Source of the DNA: Planctomycetaceae bacterium
GTDB lineage: Bacteria > Planctomycetota > Planctomycetia > Pirellulales > Pirellulaceae
Length of the DNA: 32,141 nt
Assembly: GCA_024225195.1 (NCBI GenBank)
Contig: JAAEMV010000448.1
Coordinates: 1-32,141, forward strand
Direction: 5' to 3'
Shown: positions 1 through 8,880 of the stretch, in pieces
Numbering within the stretch: the stretch's first letter is position 1
Layout of the letters: each line of letters begins with the position of its first letter
Translations under genes and position numbers: made by a program
Notes under the pieces: generated by a model
Told to the model about the DNA's origin: nothing
Seen by the model: only the letters and a program-made list of their open reading frames with translations
The model's database searches: none

Positions 1-1605
1 ACTGATGGCGGAAAAACATGGCAGCCGATCAATCAGGGATTACCGGCGGCCAAGTTTCGCGGTCGCATCGGGATTGATTTGTGCCTGACCAAGCCGGATG
101 TCTTGTATGCGTTTGTCGATAATTATGACTTGTCAGAAAAGCAGCCCAAAGGTGATTCGTTTGATTCGTACGGGCGTCCTCGCACAAAAACAATTAAAGG
201 GGCGGAGGTTTATCGGTCGGATGATGCTGGAAAAAATTGGCGAAAAGTTAGCCAGTCGAATGATTATATGCGGGGCTTAAGCTCCACTTACGGGTGGGTG
301 TTTGGCCAAATTCGAGTTGATCCCAATGACCCGGAGACGATCTATGTGATGGGGTTAGCGCTCAACGTATCCAACGATGGCGGGAAGACGTTCCGTCGCT
401 TAAGAGGAATGCATGGTGATCATCATGCCCTTTGGATTAACCCAGAAGACTCGAACTATTTAATCAATGGAAACGACGGCGGCATCAACATGTCGTACGA
501 TGCCGGAAAAAACTGGAGGCTGTTCACGAAACAAATACCGGCTGTCCAGTTTTTCAATGTCATGCATGACATGGATTCGCCATTCAATGTTTACGGATCG
601 ATTCAAGATCACGGCAGCATGCGAGGTGTCGTCAATATTCGTGAAAACCGCGATGGCAGTCGTCAAATGCGACCGGTTGAATGGGAGTGGGCTCCCGGCG
701 GCGAAGGCAGCAGTCATGCGATTGATCCGACGGACGCCAATACGGTCTACTCGGCAGGATTCTACGGTCAAATTTCTCGCACGGAATTAGATCAAGGAAT
801 GCGTGGCAAACGGTTATTGCCTCCGTTGGAGAAAGGTGCAAATCCAATACGCGGGCAGTGGATTGCTCCATTCATAATTTCCCCGCACAATCCGCGCGTA
901 CTCTATCACGGCATGAACTTCCTTTATCGGTCGATGAATCGCGGAGACGATTTGCAAAAAATCAGTCCTGATTTGACGAACAACAACATCGAGGAAATCG
1001 GGGACATTTCCTATCAGACCATTTCCAGTATTTCTGAATCTCCGTTTAAGTTTGGAGTGCTCTATGTTGGAACCGATGACGGAAATGTTTACATGAGTCC
1101 GGATGGTGGCGGGCAGTGGGTCAAGAAGGATAAGGGGATTGCCTCTAACCGTTGGATCTCGCAGATCGTAGCCTCCCAGCATCGGGATGGAACGGTATTT
1201 ATGGCGCAAAACGGAAAACGAAATGACGACATGAAACCTTACTTATGGAAGTCAGATGATTCGGGAAACACCTGGAAGAGCATCGTGGCGAACATTCCCT
1301 CGGGTCCCATTAATGTCATTCGAGAAGATCCTAAGAATAAAGATGTCCTTTATGTTGGGACGGATCTGGGGGTCTACGTTTCCACGGATGGAGGAGCGAA
1401 GTGGAACGTGCTGGCCAATCAACTTCCTACGACGTTCGTCTCAGACTTAGTCATCCATCCCCGAGATGACATTATGGTGATTTCAACCCATGGCCGGGGA
1501 ATGTGGGCGATGGATGTTCGCAGCCTTCAGGATCCTGAAGGCAAGATGAAGCGAGAGTCCGCTGAAACGGTGCCCGATCGACGAAGGCGGCGAAGTGGAT
1601 TTTAG
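1..1605 (+). CDS. Asp-box (BNR/sortilin-like) beta-propeller protein, 5' end missing
   Basis: The frame is already open at base 1 and encodes an Asp-box (TDGGKTW) there, so the gene begins upstream of the window; 534 codons remain. Repeated Asp-box motifs (S-x-D-x-G-x-T-W type) are visible: SDDAGKNW, SNDGGKTF, SYDAGKNW, SPDGGGQW, SDDSGNTW and STDGGAKW, each in a repeat that also has a V-L-Y-V-G-T or similar strand. This is the pattern of the WD40/YVTN/BNR propellers related to sortilin/VPS10 and to BNR glycosyl hydrolases. Planctomycete members are usually large exported proteins of about 1000 residues. The C-terminus ends in a basic DRRRRRSGF tail with no anchor. No catalytic residues can be assigned, so glycosidase activity is only a possibility. 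A sulfatase gene follows after 38 bp in the same direction, so co-transcription is likely. Confidence 0.85.
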   Translation, partial: TDGGKTWQPINQGLPAAKFRGRIGIDLCLTKPDVLYAFVDNYDLSEKQPKGDSFDSYGRPRTKTIKGAEVYRSDDAGKNWRKVSQSNDYMRGLSSTYGWVFGQIRVDPNDPETIYVMGLALNVSNDGGKTFRRLRGMHGDHHALWINPEDSNYLINGNDGGINMSYDAGKNWRLFTKQIPAVQFFNVMHDMDSPFNVYGSIQDHGSMRGVVNIRENRDGSRQMRPVEWEWAPGGEGSSHAIDPTDANTVYSAGFYGQISRTELDQGMRGKRLLPPLEKGANPIRGQWIAPFIISPHNPRVLYHGMNFLYRSMNRGDDLQKISPDLTNNNIEEIGDISYQTISSISESPFKFGVLYVGTDDGNVYMSPDGGGQWVKKDKGIASNRWISQIVASQHRDGTVFMAQNGKRNDDMKPYLWKSDDSGNTWKSIVANIPSGPINVIREDPKNKDVLYVGTDLGVYVSTDGGAKWNVLANQLPTTFVSDLVIHPRDDIMVISTHGRGMWAMDVRSLQDPEGKMKRESAETVPDRRRRRSGF

Positions 1606-1643
1606 GGTTCGATAATGTTGTTCCAGAAGATCGTGAGTGCAAA

Positions 1644-3158
1644 ATGAATTTTTATTTGCTGGGTCGTGCTTCCGTTTTGACCGTGGCTATGCTGTTGGCT
1701 CATGGCTTGGGCGTAACCGTTGATACTTGTGATGCGGATGGTTTAAAAGGTAAGCGACCTAATATCATTCTTGTGATGACGGATGATCAGGGGATGGGGG
1801 ATCTTTCCTGCCTGGGGAATCAGGTTTTAAGAACTCCCAATCTCGATCGGCTCTATGCGATGTCGACTCGATTTACAGACTTCCATGTAAGCCCTACGTG
1901 TGCGCCGTCGCGTTCGTCAATTTTTAGTGGTCGACACGAGTTTCGAAATGGTGTGACTCACACCATCAAAGAGCGTGAGCGAATGGCATTGAGCACCACT
2001 ACCTTTCCTGAGTTGTTGAATAAAGCAGGTTATGCGACAGGAATTTTTGGCAAGTGGCATCTCGGGGATGAAGAACCTTATCAGCCAGGGAATCGTGGTT
2101 TTAGCGAAGTGTTTACCCATGGTGCAGGTGGGATCGGGCAGGCTTTTCCGGGAAGTTGCGCTGACTATCCACCTAATCGTGAGAAAGCTGGGCGTTACTT
2201 CGATAACGTCATTCGGCACAACGATACACTGGTTAAGACAAATGGATTTTGTACTGATGTCTTTTTTCAAGCTGCGTTGGGTTGGACCAAAGCTCAGCAC
2301 GATGCTGGTCGACCATTTTTTACGTACATCACCACCAACGCGCCTCACGGTCCGATGTTAGCGCCTAAGAAAAATAAACAACGGTTTGTAGACTTGGGCT
2401 GGGATGAAAATACTGCGGGCCGTTACGGAATGATTGAGAATATTGATGAAAATATGGGAACCCTGATTCAGAAAATGGATGATTGGAATCTGTGGGACAA
2501 CACTTTATTAATTTTCATGACCGACAACGGGCAGGCGGGGAAAAGAGGAAAGTTAAACGGAAAATCGACGCCAATATTTACGGCAGGTTTCAAGTCGGGT
2601 AAGGGGTCGGCCTATGAAGGAGGCACTCACGTCCCAGCTTTTTGGTGTTGGAAGGGTGTTCTCGGGGCCGGAGTGGATACTCCTGCTCTCGCGGCTCACA
2701 TTGATATGTACAAAACCTTTTGTGAGTTGGCGGGAGTTGAGATTCCAGAGACGGTTCAAGCGATTGATGGACGGTCACTCGTTCCTGTTTTGGAAAATAC
2801 TGAAGTTGAATGGCCGGATAGGCAGTTGTTTGTTCATGTTGGCCGGTGGGATAAAGGAGCGGATCCCAACTTGAGTAAGTTTAAGAAATGTGCAGTGCGG
2901 ACGAAGAGATGGCGATGGGTTGGGAATAAGGAGTTGTACGATATTTCCGTTGATCCATTTGAAAAAACTAACGTTGCGGCTGATCACCCTGAAGTCGTTA
3001 CGAAACTTCGAAAAGCTTATGATCGATGGTGGGAAGAAACGCTTCCGTTGATGGTCAACGAGAATGCTCCCTACGCAAAGACGCATCCCGCGACTGAAAT
3101 GTACGAAGCTCAATTAAAAGCAAGTGGAATTCCTGACTGGGTTGTTCCTGAATTTTAA
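1644..3158 (+). CDS. Sulfatase (formylglycine-dependent, secreted)
   Basis: This 504-residue protein has a hydrophobic N-terminal signal segment (residues 8-24). The alkaline-phosphatase-superfamily sulfatase core starts at PNIILVMTDDQG, where D47 and D48 are the expected calcium ligands. The sulfatase signature C-A-P-S-R lies at residues 86-90 and continues into SSIFSGRH; C86 would be converted to formylglycine by a formylglycine-generating enzyme. FGKWHLG and FMTDNGQ match further conserved metal- and substrate-binding segments, and the length is normal for the family. It should hydrolyse sulfate esters, plausibly on algal polysaccharides, in the periplasm or outside the cell; the actual substrate cannot be told. 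The start ATG comes 38 bp after the propeller gene and only a weak ribosome site (GTGAG) precedes it. Confidence 0.93.
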   Translation: MNFYLLGRASVLTVAMLLAHGLGVTVDTCDADGLKGKRPNIILVMTDDQGMGDLSCLGNQVLRTPNLDRLYAMSTRFTDFHVSPTCAPSRSSIFSGRHEFRNGVTHTIKERERMALSTTTFPELLNKAGYATGIFGKWHLGDEEPYQPGNRGFSEVFTHGAGGIGQAFPGSCADYPPNREKAGRYFDNVIRHNDTLVKTNGFCTDVFFQAALGWTKAQHDAGRPFFTYITTNAPHGPMLAPKKNKQRFVDLGWDENTAGRYGMIENIDENMGTLIQKMDDWNLWDNTLLIFMTDNGQAGKRGKLNGKSTPIFTAGFKSGKGSAYEGGTHVPAFWCWKGVLGAGVDTPALAAHIDMYKTFCELAGVEIPETVQAIDGRSLVPVLENTEVEWPDRQLFVHVGRWDKGADPNLSKFKKCAVRTKRWRWVGNKELYDISVDPFEKTNVAADHPEVVTKLRKAYDRWWEETLPLMVNENAPYAKTHPATEMYEAQLKASGIPDWVVPEF

Positions 3159-3380
3159 TAAACATTCTTGCTACAGGTTGTTTTTCCTGACGCAACGCCA
3201 GGACTCTGTTTTTACTCGACCCCTGCCCTGCTCCCATTGAGCGGGCTGAAAGACCGTAAACCCCCGTATTTTCTGGGTTTGCTGTCGTGTTCTGATTCCT
3301 CTATTATCCCGCGTTCGAAATCGTCGGGATTGAGGTGCCGGCTCATTGCGATTCCCGGCCGGGGTTGGAGGAGAGAAACA

Positions 3381-4697
3381 GTGTCAGAATGGAATTTAAA
3401 TTTTAGGAACACGGGCTTTGCGGGATTGAAATTGGTGCTGCTGATTTCAGTTTTGGCTGTCGTGGGTTGCATGACAACAAGTCGCCCCTCTCGGGAGCTG
3501 ATGCCGACTCCTCTCGCGCTTTCCCTCGGTCTCTCGCATCCGGGAAGCAATTGCCTGGATTCATTAACTGAATCTTTAGTGCCGGTATTTATCATAAGCG
3601 GTCGCAATGTAGAGTCTGAGTCTGGGCAGTTAGATCCATTTGGGAGCAAGCGGAGCCATACACCGACTTTGGGAATTGCCAAGGTGCAAATTGGGAAAGG
3701 GCTTACTAAAGATGAGTTGTATGAGGAGACCATCAAAGCCTGTAACAAGAAAAAAGCATTGGTCGAATTTGAGAGGATGGAGCTAAATGAAACGCCAATC
3801 GAGATAGATCCATGGCATGTGAAGGATGACCTGATCAGGCATCGGGAAAACCCTTGGGTTCAGGCGCTCAACCGGCAGTTAAGCGAGAGCGAGCAACGCA
3901 ATGTTTGTATTTTTGTTCATGGATACAATACAAGTTTCATTGATAACACTTTATTGGCTGCAGAGATTTTTCATTACTCCGGTCGGCAAGGTGCGATGAT
4001 TTCGTTTGAGTGGCCTTCCGAGTCAAGCGTGCTTGGTTATTTGGCAGATAAGGGAAACGCGACGTTTAGCACTCGTCATTTCCGTCGATTGATTACAAAT
4101 CTGGCAAAAGAGTGTGATATTGATTCGATCACGATTATTGGACACAGCGCCGGAACGCCGATTGTAGTTAATGCAATGCGGGAGCTTCGCCTTTTAGAAA
4201 ATGATTTAACGCCTGAGCAGGTGCAGGAAAAATACCAAATAGATCGAGTCGTATTGGCGGCTCCCGATATGGATTTGATGGCCTTTGTTAACGCGATCCA
4301 TGACCGCTTTTTTTTTTTTTTTTATGGTGTAGCGGTTTATGCTTCTCCCAACGATAAAGCTTTGGGACTGTCTCAATTGCTGTACAGCGAAAAGCGGCTT
4401 GGCCGATCCGTAGGTGGCCTTGAGGAGTGGGAACGTCAGGTCTTGATGAAGGTGGATAGCATTGAAATGATCGATGCTTCACGAATGGATAAAGACGCCA
4501 ATAGTTTCCTAGGACACAGTTATTTCCATCGAGATCCCTGGGTGAGCTCTGACATCGGATCGTTCATTCTTGGACAGTCACCAGAAGACAGGAAGCTAGT
4601 CCGGGAGGATGACGATGTGTTTTGGGCATTCCCGGAAGATTATCCCGACCGGCTTTTGAAGGATCTTCCCGAGGTAGTTTCCACGGCGAAAAAGTGA
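3381..4697 (+). CDS. DUF900-family alpha/beta-hydrolase lipoprotein with a T16 tract
   Basis: I start the protein at GTG 3381 because GGAGGAGAG (3367-3375) lies at good spacing and because it gives a proper lipoprotein signal, with hydrophobic residues 16-29 ending in VVG-C30. The open frame extends further upstream but has no such features there. The mature part contains IFVHGYN (178-183 region), the nucleophile elbow G-H-S256-A-G, then LAAPDMD with a likely catalytic Asp and a late GHSYF likely to hold the catalytic His. This is the arrangement of the DUF900/COG4782 esterase-like hydrolases. It should sit on a membrane facing the periplasm; the substrate is unknown. Residues 310-314 are five Phe encoded by part of a run of 16 T (4308-4323). 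One T fewer gives TAG three codons after the run, and one more gives TAA about 12 codons on, so the tract decides whether the C-terminal quarter is made. Confidence 0.8.
   Translation: MSEWNLNFRNTGFAGLKLVLLISVLAVVGCMTTSRPSRELMPTPLALSLGLSHPGSNCLDSLTESLVPVFIISGRNVESESGQLDPFGSKRSHTPTLGIAKVQIGKGLTKDELYEETIKACNKKKALVEFERMELNETPIEIDPWHVKDDLIRHRENPWVQALNRQLSESEQRNVCIFVHGYNTSFIDNTLLAAEIFHYSGRQGAMISFEWPSESSVLGYLADKGNATFSTRHFRRLITNLAKECDIDSITIIGHSAGTPIVVNAMRELRLLENDLTPEQVQEKYQIDRVVLAAPDMDLMAFVNAIHDRFFFFFYGVAVYASPNDKALGLSQLLYSEKRLGRSVGGLEEWERQVLMKVDSIEMIDASRMDKDANSFLGHSYFHRDPWVSSDIGSFILGQSPEDRKLVREDDDVFWAFPEDYPDRLLKDLPEVVSTAKK
4308..4323 (+). repeat. T16 homopolymer inside a coding sequence
   Basis: Sixteen consecutive T residues encode Phe-310 to Phe-314 and the first base of Tyr-315 of the DUF900-like lipoprotein. 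The frame is intact on both sides, with YASPNDKAL directly after it matching the family. Confidence 0.95.
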
Positions 4698-4833
4698 GCG
4701 TCGCCACCGATTCGTTCCAAAAAATAGTTGGAAATTAGTGATTCTGTTGCGGATCGTGCAAATTGTTTCATTGAAAGAATGATTTATGAGCCGCCACGCA
4801 TTAAGATTGGGTTAAACCACCCAGGGGCGAGCC

Positions 4834-7800
4834 ATGAAATACATTCTGTTTGTTGTCGCGTTTTTAATCTATCCCAGTCTTGGCCTTGCCCAGCAATGGG
4901 ACACCTTTCGGGCTAATAACGCGAGATCGGGGAGTACCGATGTCGTATTTAAGCCCGACTGTTTAGAGTTAAGTTGGGAGTGGAAGTCTCCCTCTCCACC
5001 AACGCCTGCATGGGATGGTCCTGCTCGATGGGATGCGTTCAGTCAGATTCGTGACCTGCCAGCGATGCGTCAATACGACGCTTGTTTTCATCCGGTGAGC
5101 GACGGCGAAACACTCTTTTTTGGTTCCTCCAGTCAAGATTTATTAAGAGCGCTTGACCTATCCAATGGGAAATTGAAGTGGACCTACGTGGCGGGTGGTC
5201 CAATTCGCTTAGCTCCGACCATTGATGGTGAACGCATTTTATTTGGAAGTGACGACGGTTACGTTTACTGTCTCAATCGAAATTCGGGCGAGCTAATTTG
5301 GAAATTCAATCCTTCGATCCACATTGGCGATGAACAGCGGCGGTTGATCAATAACGATCGTTTGATTAGTTATTTTCCTATTCGCACTGGGATTGTCGTT
5401 CGGGACGAGGTCGCTTATTTCGGAGCTTCGTTGCTGCCTTGGCGGGAATCATTTATTTGTGCCGTCGATGTGGCAACTGGGGAAATCCAGAACCCGGACA
5501 AACATTATTTGGTGCCACATGCCAAATCAACTCTCGAAGGAAATTTATTAATAGCCGAAGGAAGATTAATCGTACCTCAGGGACGCGTAGCGCCCCGGCT
5601 ATTTGAAAGGGCCAGCGGTAAGGACCTTGGAACATTGCCAGGCGGTGGGGGCGTGACGATTGTACTTACCGATACGGGAAAGATCGTCCGGACAGAGGGA
5701 GGGCGTGCTTCCCGTCCCGGGCAAGTTGGCGTATTCGAAGGAAAAGAAAGAGTCGCGTCTTTTCCCAGAGGACGGTCGATTGTTGTTGCGGGGGACGATT
5801 TCTATGTGATTGACGGACAAAAGTTATTCGCCGCGGCGCGGATGACAAATGAATTGAAGTGGTCATGTGAAGTCGATGAGCCACTGGAATTGGTGATGGC
5901 CGGAAATACGTTGTTTGTTGGCGGTCGCGATCATGTAACCGCAGTCCGAGCTAGTGATGGTCAGGTTCTCTGGTCATCTCCAACCGATGGCCGAGTGTTT
6001 GGATTGGCGTTGGCCGGAGGCCGCTTGATTGCCTCGACTGATGCTGGTGCAATCCATGTTTTTTCTCAAACAGCCGATCCTAAAGTTCACCAACCAGTCG
6101 CGGAGGGAGCAGTTGCAGATTCGCCTCCGGTGAGTCCTGTCCGCGATAAAAACTTGGTGCATCGTTGGGTGTTTCATCGATCGGCAATGTCGAATCGAAA
6201 TGGTAAACCTGTCAAAACCGAATCGATTCGGCAGGCGATTGTGCAAGATCAAGCATCCAACGTCCCGTTAAATCTCGACGGAAGTGGGCGTGTCATTTCT
6301 ATTCCAGGAACCGATCGGTTAGAAGCGGCTGAAATGAACGGCGGGAGGTTTCTCGTTAATGAAGAAAGCGCTGCAAACTTGCCAACGGAGGCAATTGCAA
6401 TTGAAGCCTGGGTGCGAGTGGATCAAAGTCAGCAATGGGGCGGTATTGCGGGATGTATTCAGGATGACGGAGCGACCGAACACGGTTGGTTATTGGGGTA
6501 CAATGACGACCATTTCTGTTTGGCAATTGCCGGTGGTGGAAATGGTCTAACCTACCTTAAGTCACCGCGTGCTTTTACATTGAAATCTTGGAATCACGTT
6601 GTGGGAACCTACAACGGTCGCGAGATGAGATTGTATGTCAACGGCTCGCTTGCCGCCTCAAGTGAACAGGAAAAAGGCGCGATCAGTTACGCCCAGAAAC
6701 GATACTTTTCGGTGGGGGTTTATCGAGATGCGAATGAGTCGTTTCCGCTGAAGGGCGCATTGCACGAAGTCCGCATCTATTCCACCGCGATTGATGGACC
6801 TGCGGTTGCTCGCCGATTTGAATCCGCTCAGGCTGATTTTCCAAACGAAGTCATTCCGGACGTGCAACTTCCCCAATTTATTTCTTACGGCCCCTATGTC
6901 CAATACGTCGCTCCGAGAGAAGTAGAAGTCACTTATGGCACCGATCAGAAGTGCCCAACTGTTGTCGACTTGATTACCGAAGCTGGTATTAAAAGATCGG
7001 GTTCCAGCGAGTTGACCCAAACCCATAAAGCACGTTTTAAGGATTTGCCGTATCGGCGGATTTTGCAGTACCAAATTCGAACTGGTGACAGTGAGGATTC
7101 CGAAGTATCGGAGAGTTATTCACTGGATACGCATTTTGACTGGACAGCAGATGATCGTCAGAAGCCATCGGCTTGGACGGCGGATTTGATTGCAGAAAGT
7201 CCCAATCCAAGAGGACTTGCGTTTGTGGTGGGAAGCCAGAATCTTGAGAAAGCAAAAAAGCTTTCGTCAGAAAGTCAATTTAACGTTGTGTTAGTCGTTG
7301 ATAATGAAGCTGACGCTGTGGTGATTCGTCGGCAATTGGTTGAGGATTCCGAAGTAGTTTATGGGCAGGGGTTGAGTGTTTCTGATATGCCAATTCAGTT
7401 TCTACCTGCCGCAAGTGCGTCGGTGGTTATTGGAGATCCCAAGAGTGAGCAAATGCGTCGATTGGTTCGTCCTCAGGGGGGAGTCTTTCACGACGGTGAA
7501 CAAGTCGCTTGGAAGCGGAACGCGTTAAAGGGGTCTGGGGTTTGGAGTCATATGTATGGCCAGGCAGACAATAGTGCTTTTGGTGGCGAAGAACTTTCTA
7601 ACGCTTCGGATCGAGCGGACTTGGTGACTCAGTGGATTGGCCGTCCCGGCCCACGGTATCAGACCGATCGCCAGAATCGTAAGCCTGCCCCGCTGGCGGC
7701 TGGTGGTCGTTTGTTCCTGCAAGGGCAGCAACGGATGATTGCCCTCGACAGTTACAGTGGCGTGGTACTCTGGAGCGTCGAATCGCCGTCGGTAATGCGT

Positions 7801-8880
7801 TGGAATGTCCCGCATGACTGTTCGAATTGGTGTGCCGATGAAAATGGTGTGTTCGTTGCGAGCGAAAATCAGGCTTGGTTCGTCGACGGTAAAACTGGCA
7901 AGGTAGCCCGTCGATTTAATCTCCCAAGTCAGGCAAGCGTGGGGGACGCTCAGGCAAAGGATCGAAGCTGGGGATTCATTAGTCGCTACAATGATCAATT
8001 GATTGGTACGGAAGTTAAGTCTTCGGCGATCTATAAAAAATGGTGGGGCAGCAGTCAGTGGTTTGACTCCACTGGTGGGTCGGACACCCATGTCGTTGCA
8101 GGCGATAGTATTTTTTCGATGGCTCCAACTAGTGGAGAATTACAGTGGGAATACAAAGGTCTTGTGTTGCATCCGACAATTACGATTATGGACGACCGAA
8201 TTTTCTTTGTGGAAGATAAAAATCCAGCTCACATTGCCTCGGACGAACGGAGAATTTCCCTCGATCATTCCCAGTCTTATGAATTGGTGTGCCTTGATGC
8301 TGCTGACGGTGAACTTCAATGGAGGCAACCGATTGATCCTTTTGCGGGGCATTTGGCTAGTTTCTATCTGGCTGGCGGTGGTGATGAAGACAATCGCTGT
8401 CTCGTTACGGTGGCTTCGGAATCAACCAAAAAACATTTTTCAGTTGCGGCATTTGATCGCGATAATGGAAAGAAAAAATGGAGCAAGGAAGTGGTTTGGG
8501 AATCAAACCACCATGGGAAACATATCTCGCGGCCTGCTATTCAAGGTGAGTTAATGTATCTTCGCCCCGAAGTTCTTTCTTTGGTCGACGGTTCAACGAT
8601 TCAACGCGGTTTTCCGGGCGGACATGGATGCGCCAGTTATACGCTTACGACCAATGGTATGTTCTCTCGGCTAGGCGAAACGACCTGGTGGGATGTGCGC
8701 ACGCAAAAGGTGAATCGGTTTGATCGAATTCGGACTGATTGCTGGATTAGTGTGGTCCCTGCACAGGGAATGTTGCTTTCGGCCGAAGGTGGAGGAGGTT
8801 GTTCGTGTGGATCGTGGCTCGAAACCTCTCTTGGATTTCTGCCGCGAAGCGTTGACGAAAGCCTTCCCGAACAAGAATGA
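4834..8880 (+). CDS. Secreted PQQ-like beta-propeller / LamG protein with a degenerate methyltransferase-like insert
   Basis: A 1348-residue exported protein starting at ATG 4834, preceded by AGGGGCGAG; a signal peptide (residues 1-19, LGLAQQ end) is clear. Residues about 25-420 carry PQQ/BamB-type propeller repeats such as GSDDGYVYCLNRNSGELIWKF. Residues about 519-665 form a LamG/concanavalin-like domain (AIAIEAWVRV, SWNHVVGTYNG, LYVNGSLAA). Residues about 790-890 resemble a Rossmann methyltransferase (FNVVLVVDNE, then RRLVRPQGGVF), but the glycine-rich SAM loop is missing. A second propeller runs from about 900 to the end (GVVLWSVESP, GELQWEYKG, GELQWRQP) and closes with a GGGCSCGSW motif. 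This layout recurs in planctomycete proteins of unknown role; carbohydrate or surface binding is an inference from LamG. The stop overlaps the next start by ATGA, so the two products are probably translated together. Confidence 0.85.
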   Translation: MKYILFVVAFLIYPSLGLAQQWDTFRANNARSGSTDVVFKPDCLELSWEWKSPSPPTPAWDGPARWDAFSQIRDLPAMRQYDACFHPVSDGETLFFGSSSQDLLRALDLSNGKLKWTYVAGGPIRLAPTIDGERILFGSDDGYVYCLNRNSGELIWKFNPSIHIGDEQRRLINNDRLISYFPIRTGIVVRDEVAYFGASLLPWRESFICAVDVATGEIQNPDKHYLVPHAKSTLEGNLLIAEGRLIVPQGRVAPRLFERASGKDLGTLPGGGGVTIVLTDTGKIVRTEGGRASRPGQVGVFEGKERVASFPRGRSIVVAGDDFYVIDGQKLFAAARMTNELKWSCEVDEPLELVMAGNTLFVGGRDHVTAVRASDGQVLWSSPTDGRVFGLALAGGRLIASTDAGAIHVFSQTADPKVHQPVAEGAVADSPPVSPVRDKNLVHRWVFHRSAMSNRNGKPVKTESIRQAIVQDQASNVPLNLDGSGRVISIPGTDRLEAAEMNGGRFLVNEESAANLPTEAIAIEAWVRVDQSQQWGGIAGCIQDDGATEHGWLLGYNDDHFCLAIAGGGNGLTYLKSPRAFTLKSWNHVVGTYNGREMRLYVNGSLAASSEQEKGAISYAQKRYFSVGVYRDANESFPLKGALHEVRIYSTAIDGPAVARRFESAQADFPNEVIPDVQLPQFISYGPYVQYVAPREVEVTYGTDQKCPTVVDLITEAGIKRSGSSELTQTHKARFKDLPYRRILQYQIRTGDSEDSEVSESYSLDTHFDWTADDRQKPSAWTADLIAESPNPRGLAFVVGSQNLEKAKKLSSESQFNVVLVVDNEADAVVIRRQLVEDSEVVYGQGLSVSDMPIQFLPAASASVVIGDPKSEQMRRLVRPQGGVFHDGEQVAWKRNALKGSGVWSHMYGQADNSAFGGEELSNASDRADLVTQWIGRPGPRYQTDRQNRKPAPLAAGGRLFLQGQQRMIALDSYSGVVLWSVESPSVMRWNVPHDCSNWCADENGVFVASENQAWFVDGKTGKVARRFNLPSQASVGDAQAKDRSWGFISRYNDQLIGTEVKSSAIYKKWWGSSQWFDSTGGSDTHVVAGDSIFSMAPTSGELQWEYKGLVLHPTITIMDDRIFFVEDKNPAHIASDERRISLDHSQSYELVCLDAADGELQWRQPIDPFAGHLASFYLAGGGDEDNRCLVTVASESTKKHFSVAAFDRDNGKKKWSKEVVWESNHHGKHISRPAIQGELMYLRPEVLSLVDGSTIQRGFPGGHGCASYTLTTNGMFSRLGETTWWDVRTQKVNRFDRIRTDCWISVVPAQGMLLSAEGGGGCSCGSWLETSLGFLPRSVDESLPEQE

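Noticed and set aside
3168-3380. Longer N-terminus for the DUF900-like lipoprotein
   Set aside because: It would bury the lipoprotein signal 100 residues in; GTG 3381 has a clear Shine-Dalgarno.
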